Assembly (NCBI RefSeq): GCF_000327385.1
Contig: NW_008709716.1
Coordinates: 312,501-376,500 of the forward strand
Length of the DNA stretch: 64,000 bases
Origin: Lottia gigantea
Lineage: Eukaryota; Mollusca; Gastropoda; Lottiidae
Direction of reading: 5' to 3'
The notes under the pieces were generated by a model. The model searched no databases. It was not told the DNA's origin and was given only the letters and a program-made list of their open reading frames with translations. Below are positions 44,401-52,829 of this stretch, piece after piece (the first letter of the stretch is position 1; each line of letters begins with the position of its first letter). The position numbers and the translations under genes were made by a program.

Positions 44401-45209
44401 CCATATTTCATGAGTAACCAATTCAACAACAGCAGCAAAATGCTTCACCTATTTTCGTGTACAATGTTTGATCTATAAACAAGTCGAGAAAAACGCGTTG
44501 TATGGACACCCAGTGGTATAATTAACTTTAGTACGGTATTTATCTTTAATATCAATTCATTATAACTAATGACAAGTCCTTCAAAGAACCATGATTTAAA
44601 AAAAATACTGACTGACAAAATAAGATACATAGAGTGATTTATTGCTAAAAGTCATTGAAACAACATAAGAATATGGCCCACATTGTGTTCCATAGAATTT
44701 TTCTACTGACACGTAATCCGCTAGATGATCACGTGACTTCATTCGTGACTTCATTCGTTGGACTACATTCTAGCAGACGACACTTGGAATTCCGAATACA
44801 GCTAGGAAATTCAGCCGACAAAAACTTGTGACGTTTGGAAATAACTGAATAACACATTTTAACTTTAAGTCTAAAAAAAATGTGAGCAACAACCACAGCA
44901 GCTCCCAAACAACAATTTCGATGCCATGGGAATCAGATGTTTTACATGTTTCTGAGGCTTTTTCTTGGATAATATAAACTGAATAAATTTTTCTTCATAG
45001 ATCCTCAAATATTATACTATATTACAGTATTAATAAATTATGAAACATGCCAGAAACATTTGCAATAGAGCGAGCCTAAATTTAAAAGTGTCAAGACTTT
45101 CGGACTAACCTTCAGATCTCCCGATGGTGCAATTGCTCCGTTCTCCGTCCCGATCACGACTATGGGAAACAGAAGCACTGCTTTCCTTCGATCTCCGCCC
45201 TTCGGCCAT
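26497..45209 (-). CDS. RNF123: RNF123 / KPC1 E3 ubiquitin ligase, complete, 36 exons
   Basis: RNF123 is the catalytic subunit of the cytoplasmic KPC ubiquitin ligase, known in mammals for p27 degradation and p105 processing. Exons: 45209-45110, 42699-42618, 42439-42345, 42166-42072, 41819-41765, 41536-41451, 41317-41231, 41078-41011, 40767-40642, 40223-40106, 39734-39606, 39400-39275, 39025-38933, 38777-38704, 38464-38362, 38068-37969, 36215-36154, 35950-35876, 35665-35539, 35334-35233, 34898-34824, 34697-34585, 34299-34216, 33972-33787, 33436-33259, 33043-32969, 32446-32359, 32088-31910, 31727-31588, 31022-30834, 30190-30115, 29825-29741, about 28400-28283, 27611-27520, 27156-27071, 26572-26497. 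They give 1247 aa (human 1314). The SPRY domain is at about 125-265 ([21 protein letters not shown]). The RING is at about 1202-1239 with C-x2-C, C-x-H-x2-C-x2-C and CFFC. The N-terminus ([18 protein letters not shown]) is unlike vertebrates, so that start is less sure. Introns 9 and 14 are AT-AC. Confidence 0.95.
26618..26830. repeat. Intronic direct repeat, copy 1 (RNF123 intron 35)
   Basis: The block from TTCGCCATTCGTTTGACCAA through the CAGTTATCTG word to TTTTCTTGAG is repeated in the same orientation at 27285-27470 at an estimated 75% identity. The two copies flank the exon that carries the first half of the RING (27071-27156). Confidence 0.65.
27285..27470. repeat. Intronic direct repeat, copy 2 (RNF123 intron 34)
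   Basis: Partner of 26618-26830: GGCCATCTGTTTGATCAATC, CTTAGTCCCAGAAACCAG and TTTTCTTGAGGCTCTG line up in order. It could be a segmental duplication around exon 35 or two insertions of an unnamed repeat. Confidence 0.65.
28907..29675 (+). mobile_element. MULE-type DNA transposon remnant with transposase fragment
   Basis: Ends read GGTGTCTTCCCACGAAGTCAC and, inverted, GGTTCATGCCCACGAAGTCAC. CTAACAAT flanks both sides (28899-28906 and 29676-29683). Sub-terminal copies of CCACGAAGTCACCG repeat inside each end. A plus-strand frame at 29169-29471 has the MULE transposase C-terminal pattern W[20 protein letters not shown]...[17 protein letters not shown]. An upstream block around 29085-29200 ([24 protein letters not shown]) continues the same family in another frame and after a stop, so the transposase is truncated and frameshifted. 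The N-terminal half is absent. It lies in RNF123 intron 32. Confidence 0.8.
30551..30765. repeat. Near-perfect foldback, arms about 85 bp, RNF123 intron 30
   Basis: The left arm from TTAAAGGACAAGAAATTGTT to about 30640 is repeated inverted up to AACAATTTCTTGTCCTTTAA at the right, with only a few changes, around a spacer of roughly 45 bp. The outer TTAA on both sides could be a TTAA target site as used by piggyBac-type elements. The right end lies 69 bp from exon 30. Confidence 0.85.
31167..31342. repeat. Near-perfect foldback, arms about 75 bp, RNF123 intron 29
   Basis: TATATAAATAAAACACTAAT onward is repeated inverted as ATTAGTGTTTTATTTATATA. I count one single-base gap between the arms. The short loop itself contains CAGGAAT and ATTCCTG. 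Such identity points to recent origin or ongoing gene conversion between the arms. Confidence 0.85.
32544..32772. mobile_element. 229-bp MITE, same tips as 24862-24974
   Basis: The element starts CAGTGTAATTAAAATTAGAC and ends CTCTAATTTTAATTAGACTG. Flanks CTTCATTGC and CTTAGTTGC are a probable 9-bp target duplication with two changes. It lies in RNF123 intron 26. No coding content. Confidence 0.7.
36238..37620 (+). repeat. Full-length satellite-bearing element, about 150-bp units, RNF123 intron 16
   Basis: The 5' end GATAGCTTGCGAGGCAAGG with ATACGCCCACTGGC is followed by an arm of about 230 bp closely matching that at 962, then about seven core units (CAAGGGCAATAACTC, TTAGAACTTGTCCGAGATC, CACCAAGTTTCATC). 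The end is GACGGACAGACGG...ATACGACC...CATGTGGGCGTATAAAA. An extra 3' fragment (GTTGACGGACTGACCGACG ... GTGGGCATATAAAA) follows at about 37650-37715. The 5' tip is 22 nt from the 3' splice site of exon 17. Confidence 0.85.
38465..38703 (-). other. U12-type AT-AC intron 14 of RNF123
   Basis: The donor is ATATCCTTTTAAAG and the 3' end TCCTTAACTGATATTAAC, with a perfect U12 branch word about 11 nt before the AC. No AG exists between branch word and exon. Joining the exons yields [20 protein letters not shown], matching human FLLSNVLFDVLRSVVFFYIK position for position. This is a second AT-AC intron in the same gene. Confidence 0.9.
39536..39562. repeat. (TA)n microsatellite
   Basis: A run of TATA dinucleotides within RNF123 intron 11, about 45 bp beyond the exon 11 donor site. 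Confidence 0.8.
40224..40641 (-). other. U12-type AT-AC intron 9 of RNF123
   Basis: The intron starts ATATCCTTTAAC on the minus strand, the U12 AT-AC donor, and ends TTCTTTAACTAGTTGTAC, a U12 branch word about 10 nt before a terminal AC. No GT donor gives an open, family-like product. Using AT-AC joins CTTAG to ATATCCTATAG and yields [15 protein letters not shown], close to human PLRYPVAGYRPLQDP. Confidence 0.9.
42855..42965 (-). mobile_element. SINE fragment, RNF123 intron 1
   Basis: ATGAATGGAAG, GAAGACGGGCAACGCCAT and CCAGGACAGCAGCATT match the SINE body at 5150-5505 in the same orientation, with a deletion of the ACTTTTCTGCACC part. Diverged and incomplete. Confidence 0.6.
43076..43950 (+). 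mobile_element. Terminal-inverted-repeat element, copy 2, split by a hAT insertion
   Basis: This copy matches the p38-intron element at 19577 through CAAAATGGTGGATTTCAG, TAGAATATAATCCAGTG and GTTTTTCTCGACTCATTTAT. It is interrupted at 43691-43918, and its right tip (ATATAGGTTACACCACTAC) resumes at about 43930. With copy 3 at 44228-44850 it forms an inverted pair in RNF123 intron 1. Confidence 0.7.
43691..43918. mobile_element. Short hAT-like element nested in the copy-2 element
   Basis: The element begins CAGTGGTTCCCAATCTTTCT and ends CTAGGTTGGCAACCAGGG, the CAGnGGTTnnCAACCT-type tips common in hAT elements. Flanks ACATAAGT and ACATTTAAGT suggest a decayed 8-bp duplication. It contains a (CAAA)n run near 43812-43842. 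No coding region. Confidence 0.6.
44228..44850 (-). mobile_element. Terminal-inverted-repeat element, copy 3, inverted
   Basis: The element begins GTGTAACCTATTTTCATGC, then follows the family backwards (AACAAGTCGAGAAAAACGCG, ATCACGTGACTTCATTCGTG, CACTTGGAATTCCGAATACAG). The outer tip near 44850 is lost or diverged. It is opposite in orientation to copy 2, about 280 bp away. Confidence 0.7.
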
Positions 45210-45796
45210 GGCTCTTTACACAAATTTATTTTGACAACATAAAATAAATATTTATATGACTAAATTTAGAAAATCATATCATAATGTTTTGTTTTGATTT
45301 TTTATGGCAGCCATTTTTAAGTCATGCACAAAATGATCAGTCATATAGACTTAATGGCTATTGGATAAAAAAAATTATGAGCAATACAAAAAAACAAAGT
45401 ATGCACATATTTAATGATTTTTATGGCAGATTTCTTCAAATGGCTGTAAGGTTCAGGTTGTTAATTTATATTGTTCAAGCTCATTAAAAATGGCTTATCT
45501 ACATATGAAAATTCATCCGCAATATTACTTTTTCTTTGGACAATAACAATCCATAATTCTTTAAGAATTACCTGAACTGTCTACAAAATATTCACATTCT
45601 ACTAATAAGAGTTCTAAAATGATTTTCCAAAGATATGTATAATAATATTTCATGACGCACTATATTCTTAATTTTGTGTATTGATCAGATATTCATACAC
45701 TTAGAGGGAGTAGCCATTTTGCGATTGCGAGATAGCCGGCTGGGGTTGCAGAGAAATTTATTTTTCTATTAATAATTATCTACGAAAAGATTCATC
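45210..45796. promoter_or_regulatory. Bidirectional promoter region of RNF123 (-) and GDI (+)
   Basis: The two start codons face away from each other, 587 bp apart, so the gap must hold both 5' UTRs and promoters. The GDI side carries AGCCATTTTGCGATTGCGAG followed by GATAGCCGGCTGGGG just before the ATG. GCCATTTT is the YY1-type core often near animal transcription starts. Another GCAGCCATTTTTAA lies at about 45308. Shared control is inferred from spacing. Confidence 0.55.
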
Positions 45797-48700
45797 ATGG
45801 ATGAAACATACGACTGTATTGTTTTAGGCACTGGTCTGAAGGTATATTTGATAACAATTTTAATTCTGTCCACGTTATTGATACTGTCATATTTCCAAAT
45901 TTTTTCATCAAATCAACAAATTTCTGACTTCAAATGCCAGCTCACCCTGTGACTTGGCTTATTGAGATGACCAAGATTTTGTCATATCAATAATATCATG
46001 AAAAAAATTGAATAATTTCAATTATCTCCAGACCTTTCAATTGATAATCCATTTTGGACTATGTTTTGTTAATGGTTAAATCTAAATAAAAAATATATTA
46101 GGCTTCTGTCTGAGGAACATTGGAGAATTCGGCCCATCATTGTCATTGAGTACTAATTGATAATCATCGAAGATATCTACATATCAAAGATAAGGCATAA
46201 TATCATAATAGACATAAGAAGAAGAGACCACTCAGTCTGTCTCTGAACACAGACCTAGAAGAGACAACTCGTACTGTCCATAGACGAGACAGAATCTGGA
46301 CAACTCAAGCCAACAAAAAAATTCACTGACAACTTGTAGGCCTACCAGTGCCACTTTTTATGCCCACATGAAATGTGGATGGTATTAGCCTATTGACGTC
46401 ACCCATGCTCTTCCATCCATAATTGCTTTTCAACACTCTTCTTGACAGTTTGACGAAATTTGGTGTACCGGTACCGTTATGTGTTTATTATCACCCAAGG
46501 ATGAAAAAATCAAAAACATCTGACATGAGTTATTACCCTTACACGTTTGATCTTTAGATCGTAAATACTCTTTAAGGATGAACCATATTTAAAATGAAAG
46601 GTATTGAAAAATGTTAAATATAAGTTATTGTCCTTGCTCTTGAAAATGTTTTTAACTTTTAGCTTGTGAAAGCTCTAGAAGATGACACAATATTTGACAG
46701 ATTTTGACAAAGGATGAACTCTATTGAAAATCAAAGAAGTAAACAAATACCATGCTTATTCTGATTAAAGCACCAGGGGCACTGAATTTTAATTTTCTTC
46801 AAAACTCTTCAATTGACTTCAATCCATGCTATCAGAAATAGACTATATAATGCATGCACCAAGATAGTGATAGGCATATGATCTGCATTTTGTAATTGAT
46901 TTCGGTATTCGGCTATAAAGTATCCGATATAAATCAAGAAACCAGGTTCTAGTTCTTATGGGTTGAGCTGCTAAAAATAATATCATGTCATGTGTTTGCA
47001 AGTCAGTATATTATTAGAGTGGATAGCAGTCAGGATAATAGTCAATATATAGTATTAGTGGATAACAGATGACATTTCACTGCAAAAAAAATGCTCTTTT
47101 GAAAACATTATTCCACTTTGAATTTATCATCACATGGATCTGCTATCATTAGCAAAATTTCCATGAGTTGGAAAAAAAAGAAGGGGGGGAAGCGTTTACA
47201 CCTTGGTAGGGCCTTCATTGATTAGTTTAGATTTGAATACAATACAAGTTGTCATATTTGTATTTTTTCTGAGTTAATTTGGAATTCTTTTTAGGAATGT
47301 ATTTTAAGTGGTATGTTATCAGTTTCTGGAAAGAAAATTCTTCATATGGATCGTAATAATTATTATGGTGGTGAAAGTGCTTCAATTACTCCCCTAGATC
47401 AAGTAAGTCAAAGATTACTTTACTAACTGGTTATAGCTACTGTTACTTATATCAAGTCCACCAGTTATGCTTAATCTTAATTTTGTTGTATCTTGTATGG
47501 ACTCTATTAGAGGGTGAGACACTTGTAAATTTTTCTTACCTTGAGGAGGATTCAAACTCTCGGCTAGATCTTGATTAAAACAAATTACTTTTTACTTATA
47601 GTAAAAAAAATTCAAAAATTTCACATGTTCTTCCCAAAGGATGTTGTTTTATTTAGATTTTCAAAGGTAATTGGTTATGTTGTGGTTTGATTCTTGACTT
47701 TCATTCTTTTAAGCACATTGATGACAAATATCAATGCAGAAGAGTATTGTGTTGTCCTTCATCATTTCTATACAAATTGATTTCTACTTCAGTTCTATCA
47801 GAAGTTTTCACGTGAAATGAAAGGTGAATTGGGACGCGCCAAAGACTGGAATGTGGATCTAATTCCAAAATTTTTGATGGCTAATGGTAAGGTTTTTAAA
47901 TACCCTCTTCTTTCTTTGAGACTTCAGTTTGAATGTAAACTATTCCTTCACATTTGCAAATAAAGTTTGTTTAGTTTGAAAGGTTTCATTGCAGTGATTG
48001 TCTCCTTGGCATAACAATAAGTTCCATTTCAATTTTCAAAGAATAGCTCATCCTTGTTACGTTGTACACAATCCATTGTAGCACTAAATCTTTGTTGTTG
48101 ATTACTGATAAATTGCCTATATACATTGTGTGAGAAATGAATTTGAAGCAAACAGATATTGAGTATCTTATGGCTTTATGCAAGGATGTTTCCAATTTTT
48201 TTAGGTCAGCTTGTGGAAATGTTAGTGTCTACTGGTGTTACAAGATATTTAGAGTTTAAAGCTGTTGATGGCAGTTATGTTTACAAAGGTGGTAAAATTT
48301 TCAAAGTTCCTGCTGATGAAAAGGAAGCTCTTGGATCTTGTAAGTCACAGCACTTAATAATTGAAATCAATCCATATACTGAGTGATATGAATGGTATAT
48401 TGTCATTATCAGCATTTGATAGATTGGGTTGTCATTTTTATACGCCCGCATCTCTCTATGTGGACGTATATTGTAGGCACCCCTGTCCTTCCGCAGGTCC
48501 ATCCGTCCGTCAACATTTGCTTGTAAACGCTCTAAAAACTAGATTTTTTGATGGAATCAAATGAAATTCGGTATGTGTGTACATATTCATAAAACGAAGA
48601 TCAAGTTCGAATTTGACCGCTAGAAGCAGAGTTATTGCCCTTGCCCTTGAATGTTTACCATCCGCATGACGTGGGCGTATATGGCTGTGGTCCACTATCT

Positions 48701-51700
48701 TTGATGACTGTACGTACGGATAAACCAGCTAGAAATTGGATTTTTTCAATCAGAAGCTGACAATGAGCATAAAACTAAGTGTTTGTTCGTTTTTTTCAGC
48801 CTTAATGGGTTTATTTGAAAAGAGAAAGTTTCGAAATTTCTTGCTTTACACTCAAGAATTCAATGAAGAAGATCCATCAACATTTAAAGGAATTAATCCC
48901 AAAGTTGACACAGCAGCTACAGTGTACCAGAAGTTTGGAGTTGATTCTAATACAACTGATTTTACTGGTCATGCTTTGGCATTATTTTTGTCTGATGAGT
49001 AAGTCTTTCTTAACTTAGCAATTTCATATTGAACTACATACTGAAGAACTTAATTATTTAAGGTTATATCTGATGTGTATATTGCTGGATTGTGAATAGA
49101 TTTCTCTTCATTTTTGTAGCTATATGAACAAGCCAGGTAGTGCACTAGATTTGGTCAGAAGATGTAAATTGTACTACAAATCTTTAAGTCGTTATGGTAA
49201 ATCACCATATCTATATCCATTGTATGGATTGGGAGAACTGCCACAAGGTTTTGCCAGGTAAGAAAGTCTTATTAATAGTTGTCATAAGCTCATTCATAAT
49301 TATTGTCAAAAATTTGAAATTATTTATCTTGCAGGCCTGTCAGTCAATCTTCATTGCATGTATAAACCAAAGATGTTACATTTTTTACCTGATGATTATG
49401 GACTAGTTTGAAATTGACAGAAAAGTAGGATGTAAAACTCCACTCATTTCATTTTGAAATTGACAATTACTTGATAAGCAGTTACTGCCTTAGATATTGG
49501 GTTGTAGATGAATTTGAGGCTATAGTTTATATTTGATTCATCTTTTCAACAGATTGAGTGCTATCTATGGAGGTACATATATGTTAGATAGACCCAATAC
49601 AGAAATAGTATATGAAGATGGTAAGGTTGTTGGTGTGAAATTTGAAGGAGATGTAGCCAAATGTTCAGCTGTTATTTGTGACCCTTCATATTGTTCTGAA
49701 AAAGTTGAGAAGCAAGGACAGGTTAGTATTATAATGATTAGGGTTAAATTATTTGTAAGTTTATTTGTAATAAACAGCATTGTCTTGATATGTGTGGGGT
49801 ACTTGTTGTATTGATGTTGTTTTGTTGATGTCCAAAAAAAAAATTTTATATTTGGCTTGAATTTCTAGAACTAGACCCACAGGCTTCGTGTAGTTCTGAA
49901 GCAGTGCGTAACAGTTTTGATTTTAAAAAAACTGTGCCGCAAACTAATGAAACAGTAACATAATTTCCTATCATGATTAACTGGATATAGATCGCCCAAA
50001 CGCAATGCATATTCGACAGATCGCTTCAACCGACATTATATGAATATTCATTAACCTACTGTTTTCAACAACAGTTGAAGGGAGCAAACTCCAACAAACA
50101 ACCTTTATCTTTTTTTTTTAACTAAACTATTATTCCATAATATTGTCTTGTGTTTTTGTTATATGTGCTTCTCGCTTCTATATGTCGTTCAAATCTTATA
50201 ACAAAAGGAACACCGACTCTTTTCAAGATAAAATTCATCTATTTCAAATGGCGATAAAACCTGAAGTAAACACCGTACAATAAACGTCAATATACCATTG
50301 GATAGATCTCGTCGAGAGCTATCAAAATTGTTCTGGTCATATGGTCACCAAAGGTCAAGGTCATGATATACGACCCTTCAAAGTAATCATATTTTTCAAC
50401 CGGAAATATATAAAAAGCAAAATCAAAATTCATAAATCGGTTCTCAAATATTATTTAGCAATCGATAGTAGATACCGTAGACATCAAATTTACACAAATT
50501 GGATTACCCCCTTAGACCCTATTTCGATTTAAAGAAAAACGCAGTTACTATAGAAGAAAGTACAAAATTTTCAAATATTATAAAGCACAATTTTGATTGA
50601 AATATCTAGTGTTATATATTATTAACACTAGTAAGATTCAATAAGAATTTTTGGTGTATGTAAATTAGGTCACGTGTCAGAGCTTTTTGAAGATAAAAAT
50701 CGTAATTTGCAATCGACTATAAAACTGGAAGTAAACATTGCACATCACAAATGAGTATATCACTGGATAGATATCATCAAGGGCAACAAATTTTGTTCAG
50801 GCCACAAGGTCACCAAAGGTCAAGGTCACAAAATAGGAGCCTTTGCAATTTAGGACATTACCGAATAATTCTAACCGGAAATAAAAGAAAAGCAAAATCG
50901 AAATTAAAAAATCGTCTTTCGATTGTGATATCCAGATAAACCAAAATTATGAAAAGTGCCCCAAACCCTGAGGCCCCATTTTGAATTTTACAAAAGTTTG
51001 ACATATCAATAAGGCGGCTACTCTGTTACATAATATCTTTAAAATTCCAGAAGTTGAATTTTTATATTTTACAAACAAATATCGTCAAAACTGGAAGTGA
51101 TATCGAAATTTCGAAAATAGTTTTTGTTCTCAATAAAAGTGTTTATCCCTATTTAAGTTTTCAGATTGATGGAAAGAGAATTGTAGAATTAAAAGGTTTA
51201 AAAACTCTAAAATTGGAGCTCAAAAAGTCGGCTACAAAAGTCCAAATTGTCGATTTTTTCAATTACTATCTTGTAGTCATTAGCGCGAAGTAATAAATAG
51301 TACAGTTTGAGCAAATTCAGATCAGTATTAAAGTTGATAAATGGAAAAAATCGAAAAAAAGTCATTGTCCATTTCCAGTTGGTCAAAATGATTCCATTTT
51401 ATATTTAACAAATAATGGACCACAATTTTGACTAGAAAACAGCAACAGACATATACAAGCGAAGGTAAAATTAGAAGAAAAAAAAAATAGTCATTTGCAA
51501 AACGAAGAACACACTGCAAAAAGAATTTTGCAAAAGTTACCTTTTAGTGTGATCTATAACTCTATTCAATATATTCATGTTTATATCATATTTCAGGTAG
51601 TGAGAGCTATTTGTATATTGAATCATCCTGTACCTAATACAAAAGATGCTCAATCGTGTCAGATTATCATTCCTCAACACCAAGTTAATAGGAAATCAGG

Positions 51701-52829
51701 TATATTAGATTACAGATTACTCTTAATTACCCTTCTCTAACTGTATACCACCATCACCTAGATTGTTTAGCATGATATTCATCTACTTCAGAATAATTTC
51801 CATTCAATCATAAGAGGCCTTCACATATTTTTTATGGACTAAGAGTTGAAATGTATATTTAGGGATACGTTATAATGTATTTACCATAGAAAACTTGAAA
51901 TTCAGCCATTCAAATATGTTTCTCTTTCAGATATTTATATATGTGTAGTATCATATGCCCATAATGTCTGTTCAAAAGGCTTCTATTTGGCTATTGTTAG
52001 TACAACAGTTGAAACCGCTAATCCTGAAGCAGAATTAAAAGTTGGGATGGATTTATTGGGTTCCATCATTGAATCGTAAGTTAATAAAATAAGTTTTAAA
52101 AAATATATATATCTTCATTGATAACCCTTTAACTTTAAACTTTAACAGGAAAAGGGGGTTATTGCAGTCAGTGTTTCTTTGGTGGCGAGTTAAAGCTGTT
52201 AGCTGGAAGGAGAAATTGTCAAACATTTATCATGCTGTAAAATGGGTCCGTTTAATTCACATAATGGATGTATCAACGTATACATCATTGCAGTCATCCA
52301 TTTGAAACAGAAAATTACAAGCCGGTATAAGGTGTTCCTAGATATAAGATCAGTATATTATATATATTAAGTATATTGTGAGAAGTAAAGATATTATTGT
52401 TTATTTGTAGATTTGTTACTGTAAGTGATTTATATGTACCTACTGACGATGGTAAAGACAGCAGAGTAAGTTTCTTTATTTCTCTTATGGAATTAATACA
52501 CCATTTATAATAAAGATAACTGTCTTTGTAAATTCCTGGCCTCGAGTATCAATAACTTGGTTTATTTTTTACATTCTTATTTTTTTAGCATTGACATGTT
52601 ATGAGCACTCATTTAATGGAAGTTGCCATCTATACATATTATTTTAGCGTAACATTGAAAATGTTTGTTTTATTTTTATTTTCTCTAGGTGTTTATTACA
52701 AAATCTTTTGATGCTACAACTCATTTTGAAACGACATGTGATGATGTTGTTGATACATTTGAAAGACTAATGGGACAGCCCTTTGATGCTAAACAAATTA
52801 AGCATACAACTTGTGGAGAAGATGAATAA
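45797..52829 (+). CDS. GDI: Rab GDP-dissociation inhibitor, complete, 11 exons
   Basis: GDI extracts GDP-bound, prenylated Rab GTPases from membranes and returns them to donor membranes. Exons 45797-45841, 47295-47402, 47793-47886, 48205-48339, 48800-48998, 49120-49257, 49553-49721, 51597-51699, 51931-52075, 52411-52465 and 52689-52829 join in phase to 443 aa (vertebrate GDI about 447). The N-terminus is [20 protein letters not shown]; the conserved region [18 protein letters not shown] follows, and [20 protein letters not shown] and [16 protein letters not shown] are typical of the Rab-binding platform. The longer Rab-escort-protein insertions are absent, so it is GDI rather than REP. Introns carry satellite-element copies and a 33-bp SINE remnant. 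No lesion seen. Confidence 0.97.
46350..46740 (-). repeat. Diverged satellite-bearing element copy, GDI intron 1
   Basis: Read on the minus strand this contains CATTTCATGTGGGCATAAAA at one end and units with CAAGGACAATAACTTA, GGATAATAAA and TTTCGTCAAACTGTCAAGAA words, like the 162-bp-unit subfamily. Reverse orientation relative to GDI, with both ends worn. Confidence 0.55.
48437..48690 (-). repeat. Short satellite-bearing element copy, GDI intron 4
   Basis: The left side starts TATACGCCCGCATCTC and GTGGACGTATA, the terminal hairpin in reverse, then TCCGTCCGTCAACATTTGC and a single core unit (AGTTATTGCCCTTGCCCTTG). The right side ends GTGGGCGTATATGGC. It is the shortest copy with both ATACGCCC-type ends, with about one unit. 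Confidence 0.65.
49420..49452 (+). mobile_element. 33-bp SINE remnant with 13-bp target duplication, GDI intron 6
   Basis: The insert matches only the 3' tail of the SINE (AAAGTAGGATGTAAAACTCC, then a CATTTCATT tail). TTTGAAATTGACA stands on both sides (49407-49419 and 49453-49465). It shows the extreme of 5' truncation during reverse transcription. Confidence 0.8.
49900..51250. repeat. Degenerate long tandem repeat in GDI intron 7
   Basis: A block around 50240-50420 (AAGTAAACACCGTACA, TGGATAGATCTCGTC, GGTCACCAAAGGTCAAGGTC) recurs at about 50700-50880 with a spacing near 464 bp. A weaker third echo (AACTGGAAGTGATATC) is near 51090. The family is unnamed; I see no coding sense in it. Confidence 0.55.

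Noticed and set aside
45038-45223. 61-codon frame starting [11 protein letters not shown]
   Set aside because: It overlaps RNF123 exon 1 in another frame. The frame starting at 45209 joins in phase to the rest of RNF123, while this one does not.
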